This document shows, one piece after another, positions 8,550-19,476 of a DNA stretch of 64,000 nucleotides. A program made the position numbers and the translations under genes. The DNA lies in contig NZ_JAKCFA010000012.1 of the NCBI RefSeq assembly GCF_024198215.1, positions 124,001 through 188,000 on the forward strand, in the 5' to 3' direction. Under the pieces are notes generated by a model. That model saw only the letters and a list, made by a program, of their open reading frames with translations, was not told the DNA's origin and searched no databases. The stretch comes from Myxococcus qinghaiensis. GTDB taxonomy: Bacteria; Myxococcota; Myxococcia; Myxococcales; Myxococcaceae. The first letter of the stretch is position 1, and each line of letters starts with the position of its first letter.

Positions 8550-9574
8550 CGTCTTCTGACGCCCCGTCGCCCCGTCTCAGCGTCGTCGTCGCCACCTACA
8601 ACCGGCTCCCCCTCATCTCCCGACTGCTGGAGCAGTTCGCCACGCAGACGCTCGCGCCCGAGCGGTTCGAAGTCGTCGTCGTGGACGACGGCTCCAAGGA
8701 GCCGGTGAAGGAGCCGCTGCTCGCCCTCGCCGCGAAGCTGCCCTACGCCCTGCGCGTGGAGGTGCAGGCCAACGCGGGCGCCGCGGCAGCCCGGCACCGG
8801 GGCGTGCTGGCCGCGCGCGGGGAGGTCGTCCTCGTCACGGACGACGACATGCAGGTGGCCAACGACTTCCTGGAGCGGCACCTGGCGCACCACCCGGAGG
8901 GCTCGCGCCACGTGGTGCTCGGCCGCATCCGGCCGGACCCGTCCATTGGCGACATGCCGCTGTTCGAGCGCTGGTACGCGTACCTCAACCACCGCATGGC
9001 GGAGGAGCTCTCCGTCCCCGGAGCGCGCGCGCACGGCAACCACCTGTACACCGGCAACGTGTCCTTCCACCGCGCGGACTACGTGGGCGTGGGCGGCTTC
9101 GACAAGTCGCTGGGCCAGTCCGAGGACGTGGAGCTGGGCGTGCGCCTGGAGAAGGCGGGCTGCTCGTTCGTCTTCGCCAGCGACGCGTACGTGCTGCACG
9201 GCAGCGACCACGTGTCCTTCGAGCGCTGGCTCAAGCGCGCGCACCGCTACGGCATGTTCGACACGCAGGTGGCGCGCAAGCACCCGGACGTGCGCGGCGT
9301 GAATCCGTGGCGGCTCCTGTTCGAGACGAACCCGCTGGCGCGCCCGCTGCTCGCGGCCACCGTCGTCGCGCCCCAGGCCACTCGGCTGTTGACGGGCGCG
9401 GTGATGAGCGCGGCGAAGGCGGCGGACAGGCTGGGGCTGGAGAAGGCCGCGTTCGCTGGCACGTCGGTGGTGTATGGCATGGAGTACCTGCGCGGCGCTC
9501 GCAACGAGGCCGGTGGATGGACTGGCATCGCCCGCGAGGTTGCTCGCTACCTTCAGGGCGGAGGGAGTCGATGA
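8546..9574 (+). CDS. epsD: Glycosyltransferase family 2 (EpsD-like)
   Basis: A 342-residue GT-A enzyme: LSVVVATYNRLPLISRLLEQ opens the nucleotide-binding fold, VVVDDGS and VLVTDDDMQV hold the acidic NDP-sugar and metal-binding residues, and TGNVSFHRADYVGVGGFDKS followed by SEDVELGVRL is the usual GT2 acceptor-site region with its catalytic acid. It should add one sugar during repeat-unit assembly for exopolysaccharide. The start ATG at 8546 overlaps the upstream stop by four bases, and its own stop overlaps the epsC ATG, so the genes form a translationally coupled operon. There is no clear membrane anchor. Confidence 0.85.
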   Translation: MTSSDAPSPRLSVVVATYNRLPLISRLLEQFATQTLAPERFEVVVVDDGSKEPVKEPLLALAAKLPYALRVEVQANAGAAAARHRGVLAARGEVVLVTDDDMQVANDFLERHLAHHPEGSRHVVLGRIRPDPSIGDMPLFERWYAYLNHRMAEELSVPGARAHGNHLYTGNVSFHRADYVGVGGFDKSLGQSEDVELGVRLEKAGCSFVFASDAYVLHGSDHVSFERWLKRAHRYGMFDTQVARKHPDVRGVNPWRLLFETNPLARPLLAATVVAPQATRLLTGAVMSAAKAADRLGLEKAAFAGTSVVYGMEYLRGARNEAGGWTGIAREVARYLQGGGSR

Positions 9575-10134
9575 ACATCATGAAGTCGAAGCGCTCGATG
9601 CTCGGCGCGCTGATCTCCGATGCACTGGAGCTGGCGCAGGCCGCCAACGGCGACACCGGCGCGAAGTCCATCGCGCGGATGGTGCTCACCAGTGATTCGT
9701 ACCGCATCACCGCGCTCAACCGCGCCCGCGAGGCGGCGCTCGACTACCACATCCCCCTGGTCAACCACGTGCTGCGCGTGGCGCAGACGGCGGTGATGGG
9801 GATTGAGATTGGCAAGGACGTCACGCTCGGCAAGGGCGTGTACTTCGTGCACAGCCTGGGCATCGTCATCGGCGGCGACGCGCGCATCGGCGACAGGGTG
9901 CGCTTCTACGGCAACAACACCGTGGGCACCGCCAAGGACAACGGCTACCCGACCATCGAGGACGATGTGTGGATTGGGGCCGGGGCGCGCATCCTCGGGC
10001 CGATCCGCATTGGCGCGCGCTCGCGGATTGGCGCGAATGCGGTGGTGCTCCAGGACGTTCCGCCGGACAGCGTGGCCGTGGGCATTCCCGCCCGCGTCTT
10101 CCCGCGCAAGGACACCGACGACGTGGTGCTGTGA
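9571..10134 (+). CDS. epsC: Serine O-acetyltransferase-like hexapeptide acyltransferase (EpsC-like)
   Basis: A 187-residue left-handed beta-helix acetyltransferase. Hexapeptide repeats run from about GIEIGKDVTLGKGVYFVHS through IGGDARIGDRVRFYGNNTVG to VWIGAGARILGPIRIGARSR, then VGIPARVFPRK, the usual C-terminal end of CysE/LacA-type enzymes. In M. xanthus epsC is annotated as serine O-acetyltransferase; in this operon the likelier role is O-acetylating a sugar or a precursor of the exopolysaccharide. The ATG at 9571 follows GGAGGGAG and overlaps the epsD stop. Confidence 0.82.
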   Translation: MNIMKSKRSMLGALISDALELAQAANGDTGAKSIARMVLTSDSYRITALNRAREAALDYHIPLVNHVLRVAQTAVMGIEIGKDVTLGKGVYFVHSLGIVIGGDARIGDRVRFYGNNTVGTAKDNGYPTIEDDVWIGAGARILGPIRIGARSRIGANAVVLQDVPPDSVAVGIPARVFPRKDTDDVVL

Positions 10135-10162
10135 GGCGCGCCTCAAGGCGGGCCCGGGGGAG

Positions 10163-12517
10163 ATGACACTCATGGTGGACGGTGTGAAGGGTGCGCGGAG
10201 CAAGGCGGGCGCGGCCGTGCTGACGTGCGCGCTCGTGGCCGGTGGCTCGGTGGCGGTGGCGCGGGGACTCCAGGCTGACGGCACGGGTGGCTCCGGCGCG
10301 GAGCCCGCGGCACAGAAGACGACGGGCGACTCGAAGCCCTCGGCACAGAAGACGACGGGCGATGCGAAGCCCTCGGCACAGAAGACGACGGGCGACTCGA
10401 AGCCCTCGGCGCAGAAGTCGGGCGACGCGAAGCCCGCGGCACAGCAGGCGACGGGCGACGCCAAGCCCGCAGCCGGAGCGGCGCCGACGGAGAAGGCCGC
10501 CACGCTGGAGACGCTCTACGACGGGGGCCTGGGCACCGGGTGGAAGGACATCGGCTGGGCGCAGCGCGAGCTGCCTCGGGGCGCTCCGGCGCGCATGCGC
10601 CTGTTCAACTATGGCGGGTGGATTCTGTACCGCCCGAAGCTGGAGGGCTCGTTCGGCGCGCTGTCCCTGCGCCTCAGCGCTCCCGAGTCCTACGGCGAGT
10701 TCCTGGAGGTGCGGCTGGACGCGCAGGGCTCCACCTCCTTCCCGCGCATCCCGATTACCTCCGAGCTCCAGGTCCGCAAGGACGGCGAGTGGGCGGAAAT
10801 CCTCATCCCCATGGAGCTGCTCAACCCGCGTGGCGAGGCGTTCGACCGCGTGGTGCTGCGCGCGTCCAAGGACGTGGGGCGCGACTGGGTGCTCTTCGAC
10901 AAGGTGTCGCTGGTGCCGCTGCCTCCCGAGGTCGCCGCCGCGCTCGCCGCGGGCGGAGGACGCACGGGCAAGGGCACCGGTCGCGAGACGAAGCTGACCA
11001 TCGACTGCACCGCGCCGGGCCACCGCATCAGCCCGCTCATCTACGGCATCGCCATGGATGGCCTGCGCGAGAAGAAGGACCAGCACCAGTACCGCATGGG
11101 CGCGACGACGCGCCGCTGGGGCGGCAACCCCACGTCCCGCTACAACTGGAAGCTGGGCGGCGCGTGGAACACGGCCAACGACTGGTTCTTCCAGAACGTG
11201 GACATCGGCCTGGGCTACCAGGACTTCATCGACTCCAACCGCAAGCACGGCATGATGTCCGCCGTCACGGTGCCGCTGCTCGGCTGGGTGGCCAAGGACA
11301 CGACGTCCGTGGGCTTCCCGGTGTCGAAGTTCGGTCCGCAGCGCGGCGAGGACAACGGCTCCGGCAACGGCGTCACGCGCGACGGCACCCCGCTGAAGCC
11401 GGGCGCGCCCTCCCAGACGAGCACCGAGGCCTCGCCCGAGTTCGTCGCCGAGTGGGTCCGCACCATCCGCGAGCGGGACATCGCGCGCGGTGGCGAGCGC
11501 AACGTCCGGATGTACATCCTGGACAACGAGCCCATGCTCTGGAACTCGACGCACCGGGATGTCTTCCCGGAGCCGCTGACGTACGACGGGCTGTTGTCCC
11601 GGACGATTGCGTACGGCACCGCGGTGCGGAAGGCGGACCCGGACGCGCTCATCGCGGGCCCGGCCGAGTGGGGCTGGACGAACTACTTGTGGTCGGCCGC
11701 GGACTTCGCGCCGGGCAAGGCACCACACTCGGACCGCCGCGCGCACGGGGATGTGCCGTTGTTGCCGTGGTACCTGCGGCAGCTGCGCGAGCACGAGAAG
11801 AAGACGGGCGTGCGCATCCTCGACGTGGTGGACGTGCACTTCTACCCGCAGACGAACGTCGGCGTGGGGTTGGAAGGCAACACGGACCCGGAGACGAACG
11901 CGCGGCGCATCCGGTCGACGCGGGGCCTGTGGGACCCGACGTACAAGGACGAGTCCTGGATTGCGGAGCCGGTGCGCCTGTTGCCGCGCCTCAAGGAGTG
12001 GATTGCCCAGAACTACCCGGGGCGGAGCATCTCCATCGGCGAGTACAACTTCGGCGCGTTCGGCCACATGAGCGGCGGACTGGCGCAGGCCGAGGCGCTG
12101 GGTCGCTTCGCGCAGGAGAACATCTACTCCGCGTACTTCTGGCAGTACCCCACGAATGGCAGCCCGGTGTTCTGGGCGTTCAGGGCGTTCAGGGACTTCG
12201 ACGGGCGCGGTGGACGCTTCCAGGACTACTGGGTGTCGGCGAAGGCGGAGGAGGGCACCAGCGTGTTCGCCTCGCGAGACGAGTCGGGGACGAAGCTGGT
12301 GGCGGTGGTGTTGAACTTCGACCCGGACCAGGCCGCGCAGGCGAAGGTGGAGCTGAAGGGTTGTGGGACGCTCGAGGGTGCGCGCGTGCTGGGGTATTCG
12401 GGCGCGCCGGGTGGATTCCTGGAGCAGACGGCTGGAAGCAAGACGGCGGGGACGCTGACGCAGCGGCTGCCGCCCTACTCGATGACAGTGCTTGATTTGA
12501 CGGTGAAGAAGCCATGA
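10163..12517 (+). CDS. epsB: Glycoside hydrolase family 44-like secreted enzyme (EpsB-like)
   Basis: A 784-residue exported protein. The N-terminal hydrophobic stretch (AGAAVLTCALVAGGSVAVA) is a signal peptide or anchor; then comes a low-complexity linker of 10-11-residue repeats (residues about 50-103), a beta-rich module, and from about residue 270 a GH44-type catalytic domain (LTIDCTAPGHRISPLIYGIA, then RRWGGNPTSRYNW, MYILDNEPMLWNSTHRDVFP with the acid/base Glu, and SIGEYNFGAFGHMSGG with the presumed nucleophile Glu). GH44 enzymes cut beta-1,4 glucans or xyloglucan; in eps loci the role is probably trimming or release of exopolysaccharide. ATG at 10172 is an alternative start with better spacing to GGGGGAG. 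The stop overlaps the epsA start. Confidence 0.82.
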   Translation: MTLMVDGVKGARSKAGAAVLTCALVAGGSVAVARGLQADGTGGSGAEPAAQKTTGDSKPSAQKTTGDAKPSAQKTTGDSKPSAQKSGDAKPAAQQATGDAKPAAGAAPTEKAATLETLYDGGLGTGWKDIGWAQRELPRGAPARMRLFNYGGWILYRPKLEGSFGALSLRLSAPESYGEFLEVRLDAQGSTSFPRIPITSELQVRKDGEWAEILIPMELLNPRGEAFDRVVLRASKDVGRDWVLFDKVSLVPLPPEVAAALAAGGGRTGKGTGRETKLTIDCTAPGHRISPLIYGIAMDGLREKKDQHQYRMGATTRRWGGNPTSRYNWKLGGAWNTANDWFFQNVDIGLGYQDFIDSNRKHGMMSAVTVPLLGWVAKDTTSVGFPVSKFGPQRGEDNGSGNGVTRDGTPLKPGAPSQTSTEASPEFVAEWVRTIRERDIARGGERNVRMYILDNEPMLWNSTHRDVFPEPLTYDGLLSRTIAYGTAVRKADPDALIAGPAEWGWTNYLWSAADFAPGKAPHSDRRAHGDVPLLPWYLRQLREHEKKTGVRILDVVDVHFYPQTNVGVGLEGNTDPETNARRIRSTRGLWDPTYKDESWIAEPVRLLPRLKEWIAQNYPGRSISIGEYNFGAFGHMSGGLAQAEALGRFAQENIYSAYFWQYPTNGSPVFWAFRAFRDFDGRGGRFQDYWVSAKAEEGTSVFASRDESGTKLVAVVLNFDPDQAAQAKVELKGCGTLEGARVLGYSGAPGGFLEQTAGSKTAGTLTQRLPPYSMTVLDLTVKKP
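10310..10471 (+). repeat. Tandem 33-bp coding repeat in the epsB linker
   Basis: Five tandem units encode A-Q-K-T-T-G-D-S-K-P-S and variants: 10310-10342, 10343-10375, 10376-10408, 10409-10438 (one codon shorter) and 10439-10471. The first three are nearly identical in DNA. The repeats form a flexible Lys/Thr/Asp/Pro linker between the export signal and the folded part of EpsB, and the near-identity predicts copy-number variation between strains. Confidence 0.9.
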
Positions 12518-13326
12518 GTGCCGCGACCCCTGAGACTCCGAAGCCGACGCCGTTTTCCACGGGCCGCCCGCGCCTGAACATTGGCAAGCTGGCCATCGAC
12601 CAGCTCACGTTCGAGGACGCCGTGCAGCAGATTGGCCGACTGGTCGATTTGCACCAGGGCGGCTACGTGTTCACGGCCAACGTGGACCACGTGGTGCTGG
12701 CGGAGGACAACGCGCAGTTCCGCGAGGCGTACTCGCGCGCCACGATTTCGGTGGTGGATGGGATGCCGATTGTCTGGGCATCGAAGGCGATGGACGTGAC
12801 GCTGCCCGAGCGCATCGCCGGCTCGGACTTGATTCTCCCGCTGATGAAGCTGGGGGCGGAGCGCAAGTGGCGGGTGTTCCTGCTCGGCGCGGGCCCTGGG
12901 GTGGCGGAGAAGGTGGCGAAGCAAGTGGGCGAGCAGTTCGGCGTGGAGGTGGTGGGGTGGGACTCGCCGATGGTGAAGACGGACGCGGGTGACGCGCAGA
13001 ACGACCCGATTGTGGCGAGGATTCGGGAGAAGGACCCGCATCTGCTCTTCGTGGCGCTGGGGAGCCCGAAGCAGGAGGTGTGGATTTCGCAGGTGGCCGG
13101 GAAGCTGGGGCCCACCGTGGCGATTGGCATTGGAGCGGGGTTCGACTTCATCGCCGGCACGGCGAAGCGCGCGCCGCAGTGGATTGCCAATGCGGGCTTC
13201 GAGTGGCTGTACCGCCTGGTGAATGAACCCAAGCGCCTGTGGCGCCGGTACATCCTGAATGACTCGCGCTTCGCCACGATTCTGGTCCGTGAGTTCTGGC
13301 AGCGGACGGGTGGGAAGCCGGAGTAG
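12514..13326 (+). CDS. epsA: WecG/TagA/CpsF family glycosyltransferase (EpsA-like)
   Basis: A 270-residue enzyme of the WecG/TagA/CpsF (GT26) family. Visible family signatures are GGYVFTANVDHVVLAEDN, SVVDGMPIVWASKAM, RIAGSDLILPLM, VFLLGAGPGVAEKVA and FVALGSPKQEVWI, in the usual order and length. These enzymes add an N-acetylmannosaminuronic acid-type or glucose residue to a polyprenyl-linked acceptor at the inner face of the inner membrane. ATG at 12514 overlaps the epsB stop (ATGA). EpsA is the last gene of the run; the stop at 13326 is followed directly by the decayed Sit material. Confidence 0.85.
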   Translation: MSAATPETPKPTPFSTGRPRLNIGKLAIDQLTFEDAVQQIGRLVDLHQGGYVFTANVDHVVLAEDNAQFREAYSRATISVVDGMPIVWASKAMDVTLPERIAGSDLILPLMKLGAERKWRVFLLGAGPGVAEKVAKQVGEQFGVEVVGWDSPMVKTDAGDAQNDPIVARIREKDPHLLFVALGSPKQEVWISQVAGKLGPTVAIGIGAGFDFIAGTAKRAPQWIANAGFEWLYRLVNEPKRLWRRYILNDSRFATILVREFWQRTGGKPE

Positions 13327-13331
13327 CCACC

Positions 13332-13469
13332 TGCAATGAGGCAGCGGTGGCGTGCCGCATCCCCGGTGAGGACTCGTGCGTCACCCTGGCTCTCCAGGGT
13401 GATACCTGTGGCTGGAACGGAACTCCCAAGCAGCTCGTTCCACCCGCCCCGGAGCGTGAGCACGGATGA
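13332..13469 (+). pseudogene. Fragment resembling the N-terminal part of a SitA6-type (TIGR02269) lipoprotein toxin
   Basis: In the frame ending with TGA at 13467-13469 the text reads CNEAAVACRIPGEDSCVTLA, then LQGDTCGWNG and a Pro-rich end. The cysteine spacing and the DSCVTLA...GDTCG pattern recall, from memory, the start of mature TIGR02269/SitA6 lipoproteins of myxobacteria. There is no start codon with a ribosome site, no signal peptide and no toxin domain, so it is best read as a remnant of the toxin that normally precedes a double-CXXCG immunity gene. The stop still overlaps the next gene's ATG (ATGA at 13466-13469). The assignment is tentative. Confidence 0.4.
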
Positions 13470-14185
13470 GCCGGTTCTTCTGGGTACGTGAGGACGACGA
13501 AGTCGCCGAGCAGCACGGAGGCGAAGTCCACGGCGCGCACAGGTGGAAGCTGCCTGGAGCGAAGTGCCACACCTGCGGCGTCACCTGGAGCGGAGCAGGC
13601 CACACGTATCCCTGCGTCGACCTCTCATCGCATCCCGAACAGCATGCCTACGGACGAGCCCGGCCCGAGCCCTTCATCGAGTTCGCACGCCTGCGTGAAC
13701 AGGTCCGGTCTCTCGCACCCACGCACGCCCCGCTACCGCCCGGTACGAGATTCGGTCCGCTGGTAGGCACCGCCTCCGGCAATCTGGCCGACTTCGTGTG
13801 GCTCATCGACGTGCTGCTCCTGCACCGCGACGCGCTGGAACGACTCCAGGCGCAACATCCACTCGGGCTGAGGGGCTGTCGTACGGAGCTGCGCTGACGG
13901 AAGAAGAATCCACCCGAGCTGCTGGAGCTCCAGTTGGAGCCTCATGGCCGGCTGCACCCTGACTGCGTCCCCGCCGATGTCCTTCCTCCCTGTCAGACCT
14001 GCGGCCGGTTCGCCCTCTCTCGGCCAGCGGCCCCCATCCTCGATGTGACCTCACTTCCGACCGACATCGACCTATTCCGAGTGGGCAACTTCGCGACCAT
14101 GGTCGTCGGCACCGAGCGCTTCGTAGAGGCGATCCTCTATCTGGCATTGACGGGCCTCACGTTCCGCGAGTTGCCTGCTCGATGA
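13466..14185 (+). pseudogene. SitI6-family double-CXXCG immunity protein, interrupted by an in-frame TGA
   Basis: The frame starts at ATG 13466 and shows the first CXXCG (CHTCG, residues 34-38), the conserved FGPLVGTASGNLADF region and HPLGLRGCRTELR, then TGA at 13895-13897. In the same frame it continues RKKNPPELLELQLEPHGRLH, the second CXXCG (CQTCG) and LPTDIDLFRVGNFATMVVGT, to a stop at 14183-14185. Remembered family members read ELRF(R/K)xKNPPELLE here, so one residue position has become a stop. The family protects myxobacteria against their own SitA6 lipoprotein toxins. With the toxin reduced to a fragment, selection to keep the gene has probably gone. A sequencing error or read-through remain possible. 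Confidence 0.8.
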
Positions 14186-14339
14186 GACGAAGAGGTCCCG
14201 CGGGTCTCTTTTGCTCCAGGAGAGTCCTCCCGCATCCCATGTGGTCAATGTCTGACACACCCAGGTCAAACACCTCTTCCCCTTCCCCTCGTTTTCATTG
14301 AAGCGCCTCACACGTCGGCACTAGGGTCCGCCCAAACAG

Positions 14340-16559
14340 ATGGACACGAGCCAGACGACGCGGGGAGAACGAGGTCCACGGGTCAATGACTCGCTGATCT
14401 CGACGCAGGTCAATGACTTCATCATCGAGGAACGCATCGGTGAAGGAGGCATGGGCGTGGTCTATCGCGCTGTCCATCCTTTGATTGGCAAACAAGTCGC
14501 CATCAAGGTGCTCCGCGCCGAGTACGTCGCCCAGCAGCAGGTGGAACGTCTGATTATCGAGGCGCGCGCCGTCAACTCCATCCGCCACGCGGGCATCATC
14601 GACATCTTCGGGTTCGGACGCCTGCCCGACGCGCGGCCCTACATCATCATGGAGCTGCTGCGCGGCCAGTCCTTGTCTACGTCCCTCAAGCAGCTCGGAC
14701 GCCTGGACCCCAACACGACTGTCTGGATTCTCGACCAGATTCTCTCGGCGCTCGGGGCCGCGCACAAAGCGGGCGTGGTGCATCGGGACATGAAGCCCGG
14801 CAACGTGTTCCTCGCGGAGACCCTCGACGGCTCGCGCGCAGTCAGGCTCGTCGACTTCGGCATCGCCAAGCTGGTGCGGGACCACGACGGCCCCACCACC
14901 GTGGACGGAACCATCCTCGGGACCCCCGAGTACATGGCCCCCGAGCAGATTCGTGGAACCACCGTCTCTTCCGCGACCGACCTCTACGCCGTCGGCATCA
15001 TGGCCTTCCAGATGCTGACCGGTGAGCGCCCATTCAAGGGTGAGCAGGTCCAGGTGCTCTTCGCCCATGTCGAGCAGCCACCGCCGCTTCCCTCCTCGCG
15101 GGCGCCCGGCATCCCTCCCGAGCTCGACACGATCGTGCTGCATCTGCTCGCCAAGGACCCCGCCATGCGCCCGGAATCCGCTGAGGCCGTGCGCGAGGCC
15201 TTGAGACGGGTTCCACCCACTGTCCTCCCTCCGCTCGGCACCGGCCCCACCGGCGTCCTCCAGCCCGCCGCCCGCGAAAGCGAGACGAAGTCCACCTGGT
15301 CCAAGGGGAAGCTCGCCCGCCCCACGGCACGACCCAGACGCGTCTGGATGGCGGTCGGCGGCGCGCTCCTCACCGCCGGTGCGGCGGCGACATTCCTCCT
15401 CTCGCCTTGGAAGTCCGGAGGCACCTCGGGCTTGGAGGCGACGCCTGTCGCGGCCACTGCCCACTCGGCGGATGCGCCACGTCAGAAGCCTCGGGAACAC
15501 GCGCTCGTTCCAGTCCCGCCGCCTCCCACGCAGCAGGCCTCCGCGGACACCGCACCCGATGGCACTCCCACCTCCGCTCAACATCTCGCGGCCAACGCTC
15601 CGAGCCCCGACTCGCAAGGCGCGACTCCACCCACGCCCGCTGTCGTCGAGGAGCGCGCGCAACCATCGACCTCGCTCGCGCTCAAGCCTCCTGCTGCGCC
15701 TGCTGGCCCCGAGGGGAACTCACAGCCATCCGCCTCGATGGCGCTCAAGGCTTCCGCCACACCCGCAGTCTCCCATGGGCACGACTCCACCACATTAGCT
15801 GTGCAGAAGGCCGCGCCCTCCACGCCGCCAGCCACCTCCGTCGCGGACAAGCAGCCCGTCTCCGACGAGCCGTCCACCACGCCGAGGCACCCCGCCGCCT
15901 TTCTCCATCGCGGCACGACGACACCCTGGGACTCCAAGCTGGTCCAGCGCGTCTACAACCTCGAGGAGCGCTACCTGAAGCAGACCTCGGGCCGTGCCCC
16001 TTCCGCCGACTTCGAACTGGGGCTCAAGCTCGTCCACGCACGCGCTCTCCAGGCGGGAACGAAGGCCGAGAGCTCACGGGTAAGCTCGACCATCACCACG
16101 CTGGCCAAACAACTGAGCACACTCCAGACCTCCAAGCTCGCACCGCAAACCGCTCCGCCGACCTCCCCAGTCTCGTCAGCACAGCCAGTCTCGTCAGTGC
16201 CACCCATCTCGTCAGCGCAGCCAATCTCGCGAGCCGCCTTGCCGCCAGCGGACACGACTCCCGCGCCCACGCCGCCCCCTCTGCCCACGGTGACCCTTCG
16301 TGCGCCGGGGCCCGTGCTGGAGATGCTCACGACCCCTGCCCTGACTCCCAGCGACGACAAGCTGGCGCGACGATTCATCCACTTCAAGGCGGTGTACCTT
16401 GAGCGCTCGACCAAGCATGAGATCCCCTTGGCCATCGAGGAGTCGCTCGTCCGCCTCCACGGCCTCGCGCTGAAAGCGGAGACCGCCACGGAGCGCATGG
16501 ACGTGCACCGGGCACTCGATGCCTGGAAAGCAGAGCTGGACCGCGCCGCGCCGAAGTGA
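14340..16559 (+). CDS. Membrane-anchored Ser/Thr protein kinase (Pkn2-type)
   Basis: A 739-residue kinase. The N-terminal kinase domain (about 25-290) has the glycine loop IGEGGMGVVYRA, the VAIKVL lysine, catalytic HRDMKPGN, DFGIAKL and GTPEYMAPEQ with an intact activation loop. One transmembrane helix follows (VWMAVGGALLTAGAAATFLL, about residue 337). The C-terminal part is a long Pro/Ser/Ala/Thr-rich linker with short repeats of the PVSSAQP type and two similar helical modules (VQRVYNLEERYLKQTSG and ARRFIHFKAVYLERSTK), presumably outside the cytoplasm. The substrate is unknown. It is paralogous to the next gene, whose kinase domain is nearly the same, 70 bases downstream. Confidence 0.9.
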   Translation: MDTSQTTRGERGPRVNDSLISTQVNDFIIEERIGEGGMGVVYRAVHPLIGKQVAIKVLRAEYVAQQQVERLIIEARAVNSIRHAGIIDIFGFGRLPDARPYIIMELLRGQSLSTSLKQLGRLDPNTTVWILDQILSALGAAHKAGVVHRDMKPGNVFLAETLDGSRAVRLVDFGIAKLVRDHDGPTTVDGTILGTPEYMAPEQIRGTTVSSATDLYAVGIMAFQMLTGERPFKGEQVQVLFAHVEQPPPLPSSRAPGIPPELDTIVLHLLAKDPAMRPESAEAVREALRRVPPTVLPPLGTGPTGVLQPAARESETKSTWSKGKLARPTARPRRVWMAVGGALLTAGAAATFLLSPWKSGGTSGLEATPVAATAHSADAPRQKPREHALVPVPPPPTQQASADTAPDGTPTSAQHLAANAPSPDSQGATPPTPAVVEERAQPSTSLALKPPAAPAGPEGNSQPSASMALKASATPAVSHGHDSTTLAVQKAAPSTPPATSVADKQPVSDEPSTTPRHPAAFLHRGTTTPWDSKLVQRVYNLEERYLKQTSGRAPSADFELGLKLVHARALQAGTKAESSRVSSTITTLAKQLSTLQTSKLAPQTAPPTSPVSSAQPVSSVPPISSAQPISRAALPPADTTPAPTPPPLPTVTLRAPGPVLEMLTTPALTPSDDKLARRFIHFKAVYLERSTKHEIPLAIEESLVRLHGLALKAETATERMDVHRALDAWKAELDRAAPK

Positions 16560-16629
16560 CCCGCCGGCCCTTCACGCGCCGACGCTCTATCAGCGATAGG
16601 CGTAGGCCCACCCAAGGCGCCCCCTACCG

Positions 16630-18678
<2,049 letters not shown>

Positions 18679-18717
18679 TTCCCAGTCCGATGTGACGTGG
18701 GGAGCGCTCGCCCGCGC

Positions 18718-19353
18718 TCAGACGCTCACGGACTGCATCATCTCCGAGGGCTTCATCATCGGCATGCCCGACGCGGATTGCATCGTGCTGTCGGACTGCA
18801 TGCCGTTCGCGGACTGCGTCCGGCCCATCATCCTCTCCATGTCCGGCCGGACCTGCCCGCTCTCGTAGGACGACCGCGACTTCCCGTTGGGCCCGACCTC
18901 CGGATTGTTGCCGTACGGCGGCTTCTGCCCCGCCTCGCCCGCCGCCTCATTCGCCTTCTGCTTGGCCCTCTCCGCGCGACGGGCGGTCTCGAGCTCCTTC
19001 GCCGCGGCGGCCTGGTACTTCTCCTTCGCCTGGGCCAGCTTCGCCTCGGCCACCTTCTCCGCCGCCTGCGCCTCCGCGAGCGCCTTCTTCGAAGCTTCCC
19101 GCTGCTCCGGCGTCTGCTTCGGAGCATTCGCCTTCTTCTCCGCCTCTTCCCGCGCCCGCGAGGCCTGCGCCTCCGCCCTCTTCGCGGCCTCGGCCTGCAG
19201 ACGCGCCTGCTTCGCCGCATCCTGCGCCGCCCTCGCCGCCTTGATTGCCGCCTCCGCCTGCTTGCGCGCCTCGTCCGCGCGCTGCGCGTCATCCGTCTTC
19301 GGGCCCTGCTGGCGCATCGACGAACGGCCATCCACCTTGGTCAGCGAATTCAT
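18718..19353 (-). CDS. Alanine-rich coiled-coil protein of unknown function
   Basis: A 211-residue protein with a good ribosome site (GGAGG) upstream of ATG 19353. Residues about 20-140 form an Ala/Arg/Lys/Glu/Gln-rich helix (AARAAQDAAKQARLQAEAAK and similar) broken by a short turn, APKQTPEQREA. It then turns to Gly/Pro/Asn (PPYGNNPEVGPNGKS) and ends in a Met/Ser/Gln-rich tail (MMGRTQSANGMQSDS). No signal peptide or membrane segment is seen. The helix, the QTP turn and the PPY motif recur at the start of the much longer upstream gene (PGQTPKEAKASRKEAVEAQ, then LAPPYDE), so the two share an N-terminal module. Function unknown. Confidence 0.7.
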   Translation of the reverse strand: MNSLTKVDGRSSMRQQGPKTDDAQRADEARKQAEAAIKAARAAQDAAKQARLQAEAAKRAEAQASRAREEAEKKANAPKQTPEQREASKKALAEAQAAEKVAEAKLAQAKEKYQAAAAKELETARRAERAKQKANEAAGEAGQKPPYGNNPEVGPNGKSRSSYESGQVRPDMERMMGRTQSANGMQSDSTMQSASGMPMMKPSEMMQSVSV

Positions 19354-19476
19354 GGGCGCTTCCTCCGAGAGCGATGAGGGACAGACACCCCTTCTTCGCC
19401 AGAAGCGCCCACACGGTTACATCCAGGATTACTTTTGGGAGGCCCGGCCCACACCCAGGCCCCCGCGCGCCTCACG

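Noticed and set aside
9866..12067. A 733-codon minus-strand frame opposite epsC/epsB
   Set aside because: It is an antisense shadow produced by high-GC third positions; the plus strand has clear enzyme domains.
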